DNA of 55,685 nucleotides from M55B129 sp964506505 (GCA_964506505.1 CAZDKY010000018.1:1-55685), one strand, 5' to 3'; positions 24,319-32,956 are shown, counted from the stretch's first letter. Numbers and translations are program-made. The notes: generated from the letters alone by a model not told the origin.

Positions 24319-25083
24319 ATGGGTGAAATTGTTAGAGCGGATAATTTATTTGTCAGACTGAGCGGTAAAAATGTTTTGAAAGAGATTAATTTTTCAGTTA
24401 GAGAAGGAGAATTTATAGGAGTGATCGGCCCGAATGGCGCTGGGAAAACAACCCTGCTGCGGGTTATTCTTGGCCTGATTCCCATTTCTCAGGGTCGTCT
24501 TGAGGTCCTGGGCAGGTTTTACCCGCAACTAAAGAAAGTTCGACCGATGATTGGGTACATGCCCCAGCGTAGTTCATATGAAAAGAATATCCCCCTTTCG
24601 GTGGCCGACGTGGTTTCTACCGGATTATTGACACCTGCTACCATGCTGCACCGCTTAACAAAAGGAAGTCTCAGGGTTAAGGAAGCTCTGCAGGCTGTGG
24701 GTATGGAAAGATTTACCAAGAGTTATTTCCAGGAACTTTCCGGAGGTGAACAGCAGCGCATTCTGCTGGCCCGTTCACTGGTTCGGAAACCGAAACTTCT
24801 TTTACTTGACGAACCGAATGCCGGTCTTGATTTTCCAGCTCAGCAGAAATTCACTGCCCTTCTTCAGGAGCTGCGGGAGAGGGATAAACTAACGATCATC
24901 CTTATTTCCCACGATTTAATATCTATTGCGTCCGTTGCTGATCAGCTCATTGGCATAAATTGTGTGATGCACACGCACGGCCGGCCAGGTGATTTATTAA
25001 ACTGTCCGGGACTGGATGAGGTCTATCGTTGCCAGTTTGACTTGCTTAGTGGTATCGGAAGAGGAAGAAGGGATCGAAAATGA
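24319..25083 (+). CDS. znuC: Metal ABC transporter ATP-binding protein
   Basis: A 254-aa ATPase with Walker A VIGPNGAGKTTLLRVILGL, Q-loop YMPQRSS, signature FQELSGGEQQRILLARSL, Walker B KLLLLDEPNAGLD and the switch histidine in IILISHDLISIASVAD. The late histidines in CVMHTHGRPGD are typical of ZnuC/MntB-type ATPases. GGAGG precedes the ATG. It follows znuA by 43 nt and overlaps znuB by 4 nt. It powers import by the complex. Confidence 0.92.
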   Translation: MGEIVRADNLFVRLSGKNVLKEINFSVREGEFIGVIGPNGAGKTTLLRVILGLIPISQGRLEVLGRFYPQLKKVRPMIGYMPQRSSYEKNIPLSVADVVSTGLLTPATMLHRLTKGSLRVKEALQAVGMERFTKSYFQELSGGEQQRILLARSLVRKPKLLLLDEPNAGLDFPAQQKFTALLQELRERDKLTIILISHDLISIASVADQLIGINCVMHTHGRPGDLLNCPGLDEVYRCQFDLLSGIGRGRRDRK

Positions 25084-25913
25084 GCGAAATGCTGAATTAC
25101 GATTTCATGCAGCGGGCCTTGATTGCTGCTTTCCTGGTGGGGTCCCTTTGCTCAGTAATTTCTTTTTTCGTTGTCCTAAAGCAGCTGTCCTTTCTGGGAG
25201 CGGGAATTTCTCATACTGCCCTCGGTGGGATTGCCATCGGGTTGGTTACAGGAATCGATCCCGTTCTGACGGGAAGCATTTTCTCCGTGCTGACAGCAAT
25301 GGGGGTTGGTTATGTCAGCAGGGCAGGTAAAATGAGTGCTGATACCGTGATTGGGATATTTTATGCCGCCGGGATGGCCCTGGGCATAGCTTTAATCAGT
25401 GCTTTTGAAGGGTACTACCCCGAACTATTTTCCCTCCTTTTTGGCAATATCCTTTCGGTATCCTTCCGCGATCTCTTGTTGATGGGAATTGTCCTGTTAT
25501 TGGCCCTGGCTTTTATAGTTCTTTTTTTTAAAGAACTTTTGGCAATCTGTTTTGACGAAGAAATGGCTGAAGCAGGAGGGCTGCCGGTTGGCCCACTTTA
25601 TATGGTTTTACTGGCAGTTATAGGTTTAACAGTCATAGTTTCAATTCAGCTGGTTGGCATTGTTCTGGTGGCTGCTTTAATTGTTATCCCCGGGGCTGCA
25701 GCACTCAGGATAAGCAAAAATTACCGAGGTATGCTGGCTCTTTCACTTTTTTTTGGACTGGTGGGCAGTATTGGTGGCCTTGTCCTATCGTATTTTTACC
25801 CTGTTCCGCCGGGAGCAGCGATTGTGCTTATTCTAACTCTGTTATTTATATTAACCCTGGTGTTGAATTTTTCCCTGGAGAAGAAACTCCAGAGAAGAGG
25901 CTCATTTGAGTAG
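25080..25913 (+). CDS. znuB: Metal ABC transporter permease
   Basis: A 277-aa permease of the ABC-3 family with about eight helices. Typical segments are the N-terminal DFMQRALIAAFLVGSLCSV, GAGISHTALGGIAIG, KMSADTVIGIFYAAGMALG, and late in the protein VGIVLVAALIVIPGAAALRI. It is translationally coupled to znuC by an ATGA overlap. The C terminus is a short basic tail. It forms the membrane channel for zinc with ZnuC and ZnuA. Confidence 0.92.
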   Translation: MSEMLNYDFMQRALIAAFLVGSLCSVISFFVVLKQLSFLGAGISHTALGGIAIGLVTGIDPVLTGSIFSVLTAMGVGYVSRAGKMSADTVIGIFYAAGMALGIALISAFEGYYPELFSLLFGNILSVSFRDLLLMGIVLLLALAFIVLFFKELLAICFDEEMAEAGGLPVGPLYMVLLAVIGLTVIVSIQLVGIVLVAALIVIPGAAALRISKNYRGMLALSLFFGLVGSIGGLVLSYFYPVPPGAAIVLILTLLFILTLVLNFSLEKKLQRRGSFE

Positions 25914-25921
25914 AGATGAAG

Positions 25922-25947
25922 GCCTGGCCCGCCTGGTCAGGCCAGGC
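25922..25947 (+). other. GC-rich hairpin between znuB and the fur-family gene
   Basis: A perfect 8-bp inverted repeat, GCCTGGCC/GGCCAGGC, with a 10-nt loop, 9 nt after the znuB stop. No T run follows, so it may protect the znu mRNA end or lower read-through into the regulator instead of terminating fully. Confidence 0.5.
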
Positions 25948-25970
25948 AATAACTAAAGGAAGGATCGAAA

Positions 25971-26441
25971 ATGGCGGATACTGCCTTTGTGAATAAAGCG
26001 AAACAGACTCTGCGGGATAATGGTTACAAGCTGACCGGGCCGCGCCTGATGATCCTTGAATTTATGCTTGAAAGTGAAAAACATTATAGCATGAAGGAAA
26101 TCTGCTGTGGGCTGCAAAAGAAATTTTCCGGAATTGGTACTGCCACGGTATACCGCAATGTGAATCTTTTTCTCAAGCTGGGGATCTTCCGCACTTTCCC
26201 GGTCAATAACAATCAATTTTATTATACGGTCAATCAGCCCGGAGATCGGCATCATCATATGATTTGTTTAAAATGCGGTACCCGTCTTGAGTTCAACAGC
26301 TGCAGTTTTGCTTTCATTGCGAAAGAAATTGAGAAAAAGACACATTTTGAAATATATGATCATACCCTTGAAGTTTACGGACTTTGTCCCGGCTGTCTGG
26401 CCAAACAAAAAAATACTGTACGCAGTAGAACAGCAGACTAA
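25971..26441 (+). CDS. Fur-family metalloregulator (probable Zur)
   Basis: A 156-aa Fur-family repressor. The winged helix covers about residues 8-90, with GYKLTGPRLMILEFML and the recognition region GIGTATVYRNVNLFLKLGIF. The dimer domain has the HHHMICLKCG metal-binding motif and a second structural-zinc pair in YGLCPGCLAK. Its place as last gene of znuACB makes a zinc sensor (Zur) more likely than Fur or PerR, but the sequence alone does not prove it. AAGGAAGG precedes the ATG. Its stop codon overlaps by 4 nt that of the convergent DUF523 gene. Confidence 0.87.
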   Translation: MADTAFVNKAKQTLRDNGYKLTGPRLMILEFMLESEKHYSMKEICCGLQKKFSGIGTATVYRNVNLFLKLGIFRTFPVNNNQFYYTVNQPGDRHHHMICLKCGTRLEFNSCSFAFIAKEIEKKTHFEIYDHTLEVYGLCPGCLAKQKNTVRSRTAD

Positions 26442-27391
26442 ACATGATTGCGCAGCATCAACTCGGCAGGGTGCGGTTGCAGGTAAGTCTGCCGGCTGAG
26501 GTAATCAACCCTGTATTTGCGGATGTAATGGTTGATAAGGGTCAATGGAACAATCAGGGGGATTTGATGAAGGGAATAGCGTTTAATAATCTCCAGGATT
26601 TCATTTTTTTCGTCAGTGCTGATCAATTTTTTAAAGTAGCCGATTATGTGGTGAAGCACGTTTACATTCTTTTTAACTGTGGCCTTCAGGGATAGAGCTT
26701 CCATAAGATTGACCTCGTAATCGATAAAAAGCCGATCGGGTGAGATCGTTTTACCGGCTGCAACCAGCTTTCCCATTCTGGCAAGATGTTTCGTGCTGTG
26801 GGCCATCATCTGTAGCTTTTGGCAAGCATGAAAATCGATCAATTTTTTATAGTCGGGGTTGGCGTTCATAAAATCTTTCCAGCGCTGGTAACAGAAGACC
26901 TTTTCAATAAAATTTTCCCGCCGCCGGGCATCATTGAGCCGGCCTTCATCTTCAACCGGTAGAAGAGGAAAAGACTTCACAAAGACCTCAGCAAAAAGGC
27001 CGCGGCCGCTTCTGAATTGGCTTTTTGAATCTTGATAAATCTTAATCCGGTAGAGACCGCAGCTGGGAGACTTGCTCTTAAAAATAAATCCGCACAGATC
27101 CTCTTTTTTGAGTTCCTCAATTTTTGCTTTGCAAAAACGGTTCATATCATCCGTGTGATCAATATTGCTCTTCACAGTTATCATCCTGGGGCCCGCCGGA
27201 TCACCTCGCAGATTAAGTGCTTCCCGGGGCACCGGCAGTCCGCATTCCATCTCGGGACAAACATAAACGAAATCGAAGAACTGCCCCAGTGTATCGGTTA
27301 TATAAGAATTATGTTTGTGCCCTCCATCATAGCGAACGCTGTGGCCGAGCAAACACTCGCTGACGCCAACCCGTATCTTTATATCCCCCAC
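26438..27391 (-). CDS. DUF523 (TudS-like) - DUF1722 (YbgA-like) fusion
   Basis: A 317-aa two-domain protein. The N-terminal half (about 1-160) is DUF523: VGVSECLLGHSVRYDGGH, YVCPEMECGLPVPREALNL and KSKSPSCGLYRIKIY hold the conserved cysteines. DUF523 includes the thiouracil desulfidase TudS, whose cysteines bind a 4Fe-4S cluster. The C-terminal half (about 165-317) is DUF1722/YbgA, with FHACQKLQMMAHSTKHLARM and an alpha-helical tail. This fusion is common in bacteria. It may remove sulfur from modified bases or other thio-compounds; the exact substrate is unknown. It starts with GTG after GGGAGG, is monocistronic, and converges with the Fur-family gene. Confidence 0.87.
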   Translation of the reverse strand: MGDIKIRVGVSECLLGHSVRYDGGHKHNSYITDTLGQFFDFVYVCPEMECGLPVPREALNLRGDPAGPRMITVKSNIDHTDDMNRFCKAKIEELKKEDLCGFIFKSKSPSCGLYRIKIYQDSKSQFRSGRGLFAEVFVKSFPLLPVEDEGRLNDARRRENFIEKVFCYQRWKDFMNANPDYKKLIDFHACQKLQMMAHSTKHLARMGKLVAAGKTISPDRLFIDYEVNLMEALSLKATVKKNVNVLHHIIGYFKKLISTDEKNEILEIIKRYSLHQIPLIVPLTLINHYIRKYRVDYLSRQTYLQPHPAELMLRNHV

Positions 27392-27735
27392 GTTTTAACC
27401 TCCCGGTTTTCTTTTCTCGGATTCAATTCGCCTGCAGCCTTTCTTAATCCTTTATCAATAGAAGATAGATAATAAAAATTATTTTAAGGTATGGGCAAAG
27501 GATGTTACTTGCGTTATATTGAAAAAAGATATTATTATATATTATATTCAAACACGGGAATTATTTAAATACGGGTTGTTTCATTTCAGTAACGAGAAAC
27601 TGCTTCCTTTATTATTGTAATGCGGCGGTTGGACAACAAACCGAAACTGCAGTAGTGTTTATGGGGAACCGGAAACACAGTTTAAATGTCTAAGTACCTG
27701 ATTGACTATAAATAAATGCCGGGGGAGTGAAAAAT
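27392..27735. other. Intergenic region upstream of the repeat lipoprotein
   Basis: About 340 nt, AT-rich in its first half. Both the DUF523 gene and the lipoprotein gene are transcribed away from it, so it should carry both promoters. AAACTGCAGTAGTGTTT and its near complement could form an imperfect hairpin near 27645-27685. I identify no known RNA. Confidence 0.4.
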
Positions 27736-28662
27736 ATGATGAAAATAAAGGACATGCTGTTCGTTGCAATCGCGGTGATTCTGTTGTTTATTACAATCGG
27801 AGGATGTGACCACGAAGAAGCAACGCTGACTGAACAGACGATATTGTCTGAAGAAGGTGTTTTTGTCAGACAGGCAGACAGTCAATCCGTAGAGATAGAA
27901 ATTGACTCTGAACCCCGGACTTTTATTCTCGGGACAGGAGTTAGTGTGACCGGTATTGCCGACGGCGCGGAAGTTTCTTTTACTTACGTGGAAGAGGAGC
28001 GCCCTGTTCTACTTTCAATCGAAGTAAAAGGGGCTGTTCGGGAGGATGAAGGTATTTACACGGGACAGATTGACAGCCACTCTGTGGAAATAGAGATAGA
28101 TGGTCAATTCATGGCCTTAGAGTTGGCCGAAAATCTTGAAGTTGACGAAATTGACGACGGATCCAGGGTTGCTTTCAGTTATCGTGAAAGTGATACCGGG
28201 CCGGTGCTGTTTTCAATAACCGTTCTTGAAGAACCCGTGGATAGTGAAAATGGCGAACCGGACGGCGAAGATACGGTCGAACTGGTCGGCGAAGGAATAT
28301 TAAGTGGTCAGATCGATGCCCATTCGGTTGAGATAGAAATTGTCAGGCCTTTTATTCTTGGAGAAGGCGTGGATGTAACAGGTATAGAAGATGGTTCGCT
28401 GGTAGCTTTCACTTTTACTGAAAGCGGACAGAGAGCGGTGCTCGATTCAATAGAAGCAGTTGAGCAGCCGGTTGAAGGAGAAGTGATGCATGGGACCCTG
28501 ATTGGGCAAATTGACAGCCAGTCAGTTGAAGTAAGGTATTTTCGTGCTTTTGCGCTTGATCAGGGGATCAGTATTGAAGAAATTGCAGACGGTTCTGAAG
28601 TTGTTTTTACCTATGTCGAAGGTTCACAGCAGCCAGTTCTTACTTCAATAAGCCAGCGGTAA
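27736..28662 (+). CDS. Lipoprotein with four tandem ~55-aa repeats
   Basis: A 308-aa protein with a signal peptide and lipobox IGGC (Cys24), so it is anchored outside the cell. The mature part is four copies of one beta-rich unit at about 41-96, 106-162, 187-240 and 253-306. Each unit reads roughly G-x-x-x-G-Q-I-D-S-x-S-V-E-I-E-I, then F-x-L, G-x-x-V-T-G-I-x-D-G-S-x-V-x-F-T-Y, and P-V-L-x-S-I. The units share the DGS-V-F-Y core. The protein is very acidic. I recognise no named family. GGGGGAG lies 9 nt before the ATG, and a hairpin terminator follows the gene. It lies before two beta-helix genes, all encoding surface proteins. Confidence 0.8.
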   Translation: MMKIKDMLFVAIAVILLFITIGGCDHEEATLTEQTILSEEGVFVRQADSQSVEIEIDSEPRTFILGTGVSVTGIADGAEVSFTYVEEERPVLLSIEVKGAVREDEGIYTGQIDSHSVEIEIDGQFMALELAENLEVDEIDDGSRVAFSYRESDTGPVLFSITVLEEPVDSENGEPDGEDTVELVGEGILSGQIDAHSVEIEIVRPFILGEGVDVTGIEDGSLVAFTFTESGQRAVLDSIEAVEQPVEGEVMHGTLIGQIDSQSVEVRYFRAFALDQGISIEEIADGSEVVFTYVEGSQQPVLTSISQR

Positions 28663-28683
28663 AGTTTGGGATAAAGACCTGTG

Positions 28684-28720
28684 GCCATCTGTTCTTTTAG
28701 GCGGGCAGATGGCTCTTTTA
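28684..28720 (+). terminator. Terminator after the repeat lipoprotein
   Basis: Perfect 8-bp stem GCCATCTG/CAGATGGC, 14-nt loop, then TCTTTTA. Confidence 0.75.
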
Positions 28721-28749
28721 TGGATATCGGGTTATCGTTGAACCACCTC

Positions 28750-28779
28750 TTGTCTATTACAGCTAGAACATGTTAATAT
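28750..28779 (+). promoter_or_regulatory. Possible promoter of the first beta-helix gene
   Basis: TTGTCT, 18 nt, TAATAT, about 65 nt before the start codon and after the preceding terminator. Confidence 0.4.
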
Positions 28780-28845
28780 GGATGGACAGTAGAAAAACTG
28801 ATAGATGAATTATAGATAAGTATCATATCCGAGAGGGGTATTTAG

Positions 28846-30186
28846 ATGATCAAGTGCCAAAACTGCGGCATGAACTATGATGAAGAAGAATATGGTTTCT
28901 GTCCGTATTGCGGGCATGTTCCGGAAGAGAAACCGGATGGTGAAGAAGAAAGCCTGCCTGCCGGGAAGAAACCGATGCAAGCCGGATCTGCTCCCGATAA
29001 ACCTAAAAAGACGGCAAACGGAAAGCTCAAATTTGTTCTTCTCGGTTTGATCCTGGTTATAGCAGCTGTCGCTCTCGTTTTTGCTTTCTTTCCTTTTGGA
29101 GAATCAGGGGTAACTGTTCCTGATCAGTATGCGACCATCCAGGAAGCAATCGATGCAGCGGAAGACGGGGATGAAATCGTAGTTCAGGTAGGTATTCACC
29201 GTGAGAACATTGATTTCAGAGGTAAAAATATTATTCTGAAAAGTACCGACCCCGACAATCCGGAAGTTGTTGCTGAAACAATCATCGATGGTGGCGGAAG
29301 TGGAACCGTTGTTTCATTCAGGAGCGGAGAAACCGAAGAAGCTGTTCTCAGCGGATTTACCGTAACCGGGGGCAGCGGAATTTTGGTTTCCGGCGGTAGC
29401 TCTCCACGTATCGAGAATTGTACAATCGAAGATAATGAAGCTGAATACGGGGCCGGAATTGCTGTTTTTGATTCTTCTCCCTATATTTTGAATAACGAGA
29501 TTTTAAACAATTCCAGTTTTTTAGGTGGAGGGATCTTTATTAAAGAATCATCACCTCTGGTTGAAGGTAACACCATTAGCCGTAATAATGCGGAAATGGG
29601 TAGCGGGGTAGTAATCATATCAAATTCGAAGCCAAAATTGATTAACAATGTAATCAGTAACAACAGGGCTACCCGCCTGGGCGGAGGTTTGGTGGTTGCA
29701 CTGGGTTCGACGCCGACGATCAAAAACAACACAATCAGTGGCAATGCTGCGGAAAGAAACGGCGGCGGTCTGCTTATTGAGGAATCAGAACCGATTATCG
29801 AAGACAACATGATTACTCAGAACAGGGCCGCAAACGGTGGGGGAATCTTTGTTGTGAACTCCATGGAAACAGCTCATTTAATTACCGGCAATGATATCAA
29901 CGGAAACCTTGCTTACATCGCCGGTGGGGGGCTTTACATGGAAGGATCATCGCCTACCCTTGACAGCAACACTTTCAGCGACAACATTTCGGAACATCTG
30001 GGAGGGGCAGCGGCTATTTACAACTCGACTCCGGTGTTCCTGCGAAATATATTTGAAAACAATCAGGCTGGTGACCCTGACGGAGGCGGGGCGGTCTGGG
30101 TTTCGGCAGATTCTGTCCTGGAACTAAACGACCCTGATGATAATACTTACACAATGAACTTGCCGAATGATCTATTTTCTGAATAG
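28846..30186 (+). CDS. Zinc-ribbon, membrane-anchored right-handed beta-helix protein
   Basis: A 446-aa protein with three parts. Residues 1-25 form a zinc ribbon with Cys4, 7, 19 and 22 (CQNCG...CPYCG). An acidic/basic linker leads to one membrane helix at about 62-83. The rest, from VPDQYATIQEAIDAAEDGD onward, is a pectate-lyase-like right-handed beta-helix with about ten coils of roughly 25 aa of the form GGGI-x-x-x-x-SSP-x-I-x-NN-x-I-x-x-N. The zinc ribbon would be cytoplasmic and the helix outside. Such helices bind or cut polysaccharides, but no catalytic residues are clear. GAGAGGGG precedes the ATG. A close paralogue follows 46 nt later, probably in the same operon. Confidence 0.87.
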   Translation: MIKCQNCGMNYDEEEYGFCPYCGHVPEEKPDGEEESLPAGKKPMQAGSAPDKPKKTANGKLKFVLLGLILVIAAVALVFAFFPFGESGVTVPDQYATIQEAIDAAEDGDEIVVQVGIHRENIDFRGKNIILKSTDPDNPEVVAETIIDGGGSGTVVSFRSGETEEAVLSGFTVTGGSGILVSGGSSPRIENCTIEDNEAEYGAGIAVFDSSPYILNNEILNNSSFLGGGIFIKESSPLVEGNTISRNNAEMGSGVVIISNSKPKLINNVISNNRATRLGGGLVVALGSTPTIKNNTISGNAAERNGGGLLIEESEPIIEDNMITQNRAANGGGIFVVNSMETAHLITGNDINGNLAYIAGGGLYMEGSSPTLDSNTFSDNISEHLGGAAAIYNSTPVFLRNIFENNQAGDPDGGGAVWVSADSVLELNDPDDNTYTMNLPNDLFSE

Positions 30187-30232
30187 AGATACCTCCTTTT
30201 TTAGCTAAACGATCTGGAAAGGAGCTTGAACA

Positions 30233-31963
30233 ATGAGTGAGGAAAAAAGAAAAATTCCCCGCAGGGGTAAAATAATTGGCTTGATAATAGGGGTAGTAGC
30301 AGTGGTGGCAATTGCAGCGATCACTTATCTATTTTTGTCTGGTTCCAGTCTGGAAGTTCCGGGGGATCACCGCACCATTCAGGATGCTATTGAAGCGGCT
30401 GAAGACGGGGATATTATTGTTGTCGAACCTGGCGTTTATTATGAACAGATCGACTTTTTGGGAAAAGATATCACCGTGCGCAGTACTGACCCGGAAGATC
30501 CGGCCGTGGTTGCGGAGACGGTCATCGATGGCCGCAAGAGGGGATCAGTGGTCACTTTTCAAAATGGTGAAAGTACAGATGCTGTTTTACAGGGTTTTAC
30601 CATTACCAATGGTGTGGGGACGGAACAAATAATTTCCCATCAATATGAGGGGAATGACTTAACCAATGAAGGGTCCTATGGTGGGGGTATTTTTATCAGC
30701 GAAAGCAGTTCACCGACCATTACGCAGAACGTGATCACGGGGAACGATGTTGACATGGACGGCGGTGGAATAGCCGTGTTCTATGGTTCCAATCCGACCA
30801 TTAGCAACAATACAATTGAAAGCAATTCTGCTTTCAATGGAGGAGGTATTTCTATTTGGGATGCCAGCCCGATCATTGAAAACAACCTCCTGCGAGAAAA
30901 CAGGGCTTTAAATATGGGTGCCGGTGTAACAGTAGACTATCAGTCAGCGCCGCGGATCAGCGGCAATGAGATAGAAGAAAACAGCGCTACCAGCGGTGGA
31001 GGCATTGCCGTTTGGTACTCCGAACCCCTGTTGACGGGAAACACTGTTTTAGAAAACCATGCCATCTGGTTTGGCGGCGGGATCGTAGTTATGGATGGGA
31101 CGCCTACTATTGACGGGAATGATATATCGAGGAATACGGCTGAAAATAACGGCGGAGGTATTGCTGTGGCTGAAGGTGCTGCACCGGAAATCCGCAACAA
31201 CAGTATTGTTAAAAATTATACCAAGGAAAACGGTGGAGGCATTGCAGTAGTCGAGGGCAGCACGCCGACCATTAATGATAACTTTATTGCTGATAACGTG
31301 GTGCTTTACGGTGGTGGAGGGATTTTTATTAACGACTCGTCTCCGGTAATCGACGGCAATAATATCACCGGCAACCTCGTTGAACAGGACGGCGGTGGAA
31401 TTGCTGTCTTAAATGGTTCTTCTCCGACTGTTAAAAACAATATTATCGACGATAACTTGGCCGGAAGGGCTGGAGGAGGCCTTGCTATTGGCGGGCAATC
31501 GGAAGTTGCCCTCCAGCAAAATACTGTCACTGGCAATACGGCAAACAGTGGAGGCGGCCTGTTCATTCAGAATGCGGTTGCCCTTGTGGTTGAGAATGAT
31601 ATTACACGGAATATTGCTCAGGGCGAAGGCGGTTCGGGTGGCGGCATCATAGTCGTTCAGCAATCGACCGTTGAAGTGAAGGAAAACACGTTTACCGGCA
31701 ATACTGCTCAGGAATTCGGGGGAGCCCTGGTGGCTTTCGATGAATCGGTGATAATTGTGTCCGGCAATGATTTTGTTGATAATATTGCCAAGATGGGTGG
31801 CGCCTATATAGTATTTGGTGATTCGGACCTGGACATCAGTGATCCGGATGATAATAGCTATAGCGGCAATGTGCCGGAAGATACCGAAGGTGAAACCAAA
31901 GAAAAAACGCCGGAAGAGCATGAGGAAGAACTTGTCGAAGATCTTGAAGAAAGCGAAGAATAG
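30233..31963 (+). CDS. Membrane-anchored right-handed beta-helix protein
   Basis: A 576-aa paralogue of the preceding protein. It lacks the zinc ribbon and starts with a short basic segment and a membrane helix at about 14-35. The shared entry segment, HRTIQDAIEAAEDGDIIVV, is followed by about fifteen coils of roughly 24-25 aa with repeating GGGIAV and SSPTI...NN-x-I-x-x-N. It ends in a highly acidic tail of about 35 residues, EEHEEELVEDLEESEE, probably exposed at the surface. The extra coils make the helix about half again as long as its neighbour's. GGAAAGGAG precedes the ATG and a strong terminator follows. It is a surface carbohydrate-binding or adhesion candidate; no enzyme activity is visible. 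Confidence 0.87.
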   Translation: MSEEKRKIPRRGKIIGLIIGVVAVVAIAAITYLFLSGSSLEVPGDHRTIQDAIEAAEDGDIIVVEPGVYYEQIDFLGKDITVRSTDPEDPAVVAETVIDGRKRGSVVTFQNGESTDAVLQGFTITNGVGTEQIISHQYEGNDLTNEGSYGGGIFISESSSPTITQNVITGNDVDMDGGGIAVFYGSNPTISNNTIESNSAFNGGGISIWDASPIIENNLLRENRALNMGAGVTVDYQSAPRISGNEIEENSATSGGGIAVWYSEPLLTGNTVLENHAIWFGGGIVVMDGTPTIDGNDISRNTAENNGGGIAVAEGAAPEIRNNSIVKNYTKENGGGIAVVEGSTPTINDNFIADNVVLYGGGGIFINDSSPVIDGNNITGNLVEQDGGGIAVLNGSSPTVKNNIIDDNLAGRAGGGLAIGGQSEVALQQNTVTGNTANSGGGLFIQNAVALVVENDITRNIAQGEGGSGGGIIVVQQSTVEVKENTFTGNTAQEFGGALVAFDESVIIVSGNDFVDNIAKMGGAYIVFGDSDLDISDPDDNSYSGNVPEDTEGETKEKTPEEHEEELVEDLEESEE

Positions 31964-31996
31964 GAAAATTGTGGTCCATCAGTGGCAAGAAAAGGG

Positions 31997-32023
31997 ACAA
32001 CCCGCCGGAAGGCGGGTTGTTTT
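31997..32023 (+). terminator. Terminator of the beta-helix operon
   Basis: Perfect 10-bp stem ACAACCCGCC/GGCGGGTTGT with a GGAA loop, then TTT. Confidence 0.85.
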
Positions 32024-32127
32024 ACGGATTGAATTCGAGGGCAGGTATTATCATCTGATTCTCCTCAGAACCGGGTAAAAAAATTGCAATCGCCTTGGAA
32101 GTTAGATAAAATATTTTCTTGTAGTTG

Positions 32128-32180
32128 TTGACGGCATAAGGGAATGATGTTATATTAAAAATGTTAGGAATACCTAACAT
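32128..32180 (+). promoter_or_regulatory. Promoter and DtxR-type operator of the feo operon
   Basis: TTGACG, 17 nt, TATATT, followed by the palindrome ATGTTAGG-AATA-CCTAACAT at 32161-32180, placed over the expected start of transcription. The half-site TTAGG/CCTAA is the core of DtxR/IdeR-type iron boxes. The DtxR-like protein encoded just downstream is the obvious candidate repressor. Confidence 0.85.
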
Positions 32181-32243
32181 GAATGATGGGCTATCGATCA
32201 CTGAAAGTAAAAGACTTTATTTCCTCAAAAGGCGGTGTCGGTT

Positions 32244-32702
32244 TTGTCTGAGTTGATGCCCGTTACTTCTTCGCTTCAGGATTACCTGGAAGTTATCCTT
32301 AACCTCAGTGAAGAAAAAAAAGTGGTAAGGGTAACCGATATAGCTGATCGCCTGGATATTGCCAAGCCCAGTGTTATTCAGGCTCTTGCCCTGCTGAAGG
32401 AAAAGGGTTTGATTCGGCAGAACAGGTATGGACCTGTGGAACTGACTGAAAAAGGGAACCATTATGCTGCAAAGGTATGGCATCGGCATAATGTCCTCTT
32501 TGGTTTCTTAACCCGGATTCTTGGAGTATCACCGCAGGCGGCAGAAGAAGATGCCTGTCTTATAGAACATGATTTGAGCAGTGAAACTTTTGAAAAATTA
32601 ATTGCATTTTTAAAAGAGCAAAATATCGATGCCCATTACCAAAGAAGAAAACGTTGTGACTTGAAGGCCCAAAGGCCGGGAAATGGAGGTAGGAAAAAAT
32701 GA
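32244..32702 (+). CDS. DtxR/MntR-family metal-dependent regulator
   Basis: A regulator of about 150 aa. The N-terminal winged helix is typical of DtxR: SLQDYLEVILNLSEEKKVV, then VTDIADRLDIAKPSVIQALA and GLIRQNRYGPVELTEKG. The dimer and metal domain follows with WHRHNVLFGFLTRILGVS, AEEDACLIEHDLS and a basic tail. There is no SH3-like third domain, so it is the short MntR-like form. The start is unsettled: TTG 32244 has a GGCGG site upstream, and ATG 32256 gives the usual family length. It overlaps feoA by 4 nt and lies after an iron-box-like palindrome, so it very likely represses feoAB when Fe(II) is ample. Confidence 0.88.
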   Translation: MSELMPVTSSLQDYLEVILNLSEEKKVVRVTDIADRLDIAKPSVIQALALLKEKGLIRQNRYGPVELTEKGNHYAAKVWHRHNVLFGFLTRILGVSPQAAEEDACLIEHDLSSETFEKLIAFLKEQNIDAHYQRRKRCDLKAQRPGNGGRKK

Positions 32703-32956
32703 AATTGTCACTGGTGGATATGAAACCCGGGCAGAATGGGGTTATTGAAAAGGTTATGGGTGGACCCGGTTTTGCCGCTAAACTTGGGCACATTGGTCTG
32801 CACAGGGGGAAAAGAATTAAAAAATTAAGTTCGATTTTCAGGCGGGGGCCTGTAACGGTTTGCATTGATAATTTCCAGGTGGCTATTGGTTACGGCAAGG
32901 CTATGCGCATTATGGTGGAGGTGGATGACGGTGAAGAAAATAGTGCTGGTCGGTAA
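32699..32956 (+). CDS. feoA: Ferrous iron transport protein A
   Basis: An 85-aa SH3-like cytoplasmic protein that assists FeoB. It shows LVDMKPGQNGVIEKVMGG and IGLHRGKRIKKLS, then VTVCIDNFQVAIGYGKAMRI, the standard FeoA pattern. GGAGG precedes the ATG. It overlaps the regulator gene by 4 nt and feoB by 26 nt, so all three are translationally linked. Confidence 0.92.
   Translation: MKLSLVDMKPGQNGVIEKVMGGPGFAAKLGHIGLHRGKRIKKLSSIFRRGPVTVCIDNFQVAIGYGKAMRIMVEVDDGEENSAGR

Noticed and set aside
28846..31963. Regularly spaced short DNA repeats resembling a CRISPR-like array
   Set aside because: The periodicity is about 72-75 nt, in frame and degenerate. It reflects beta-helix coils in proteins, and no cas genes are present.
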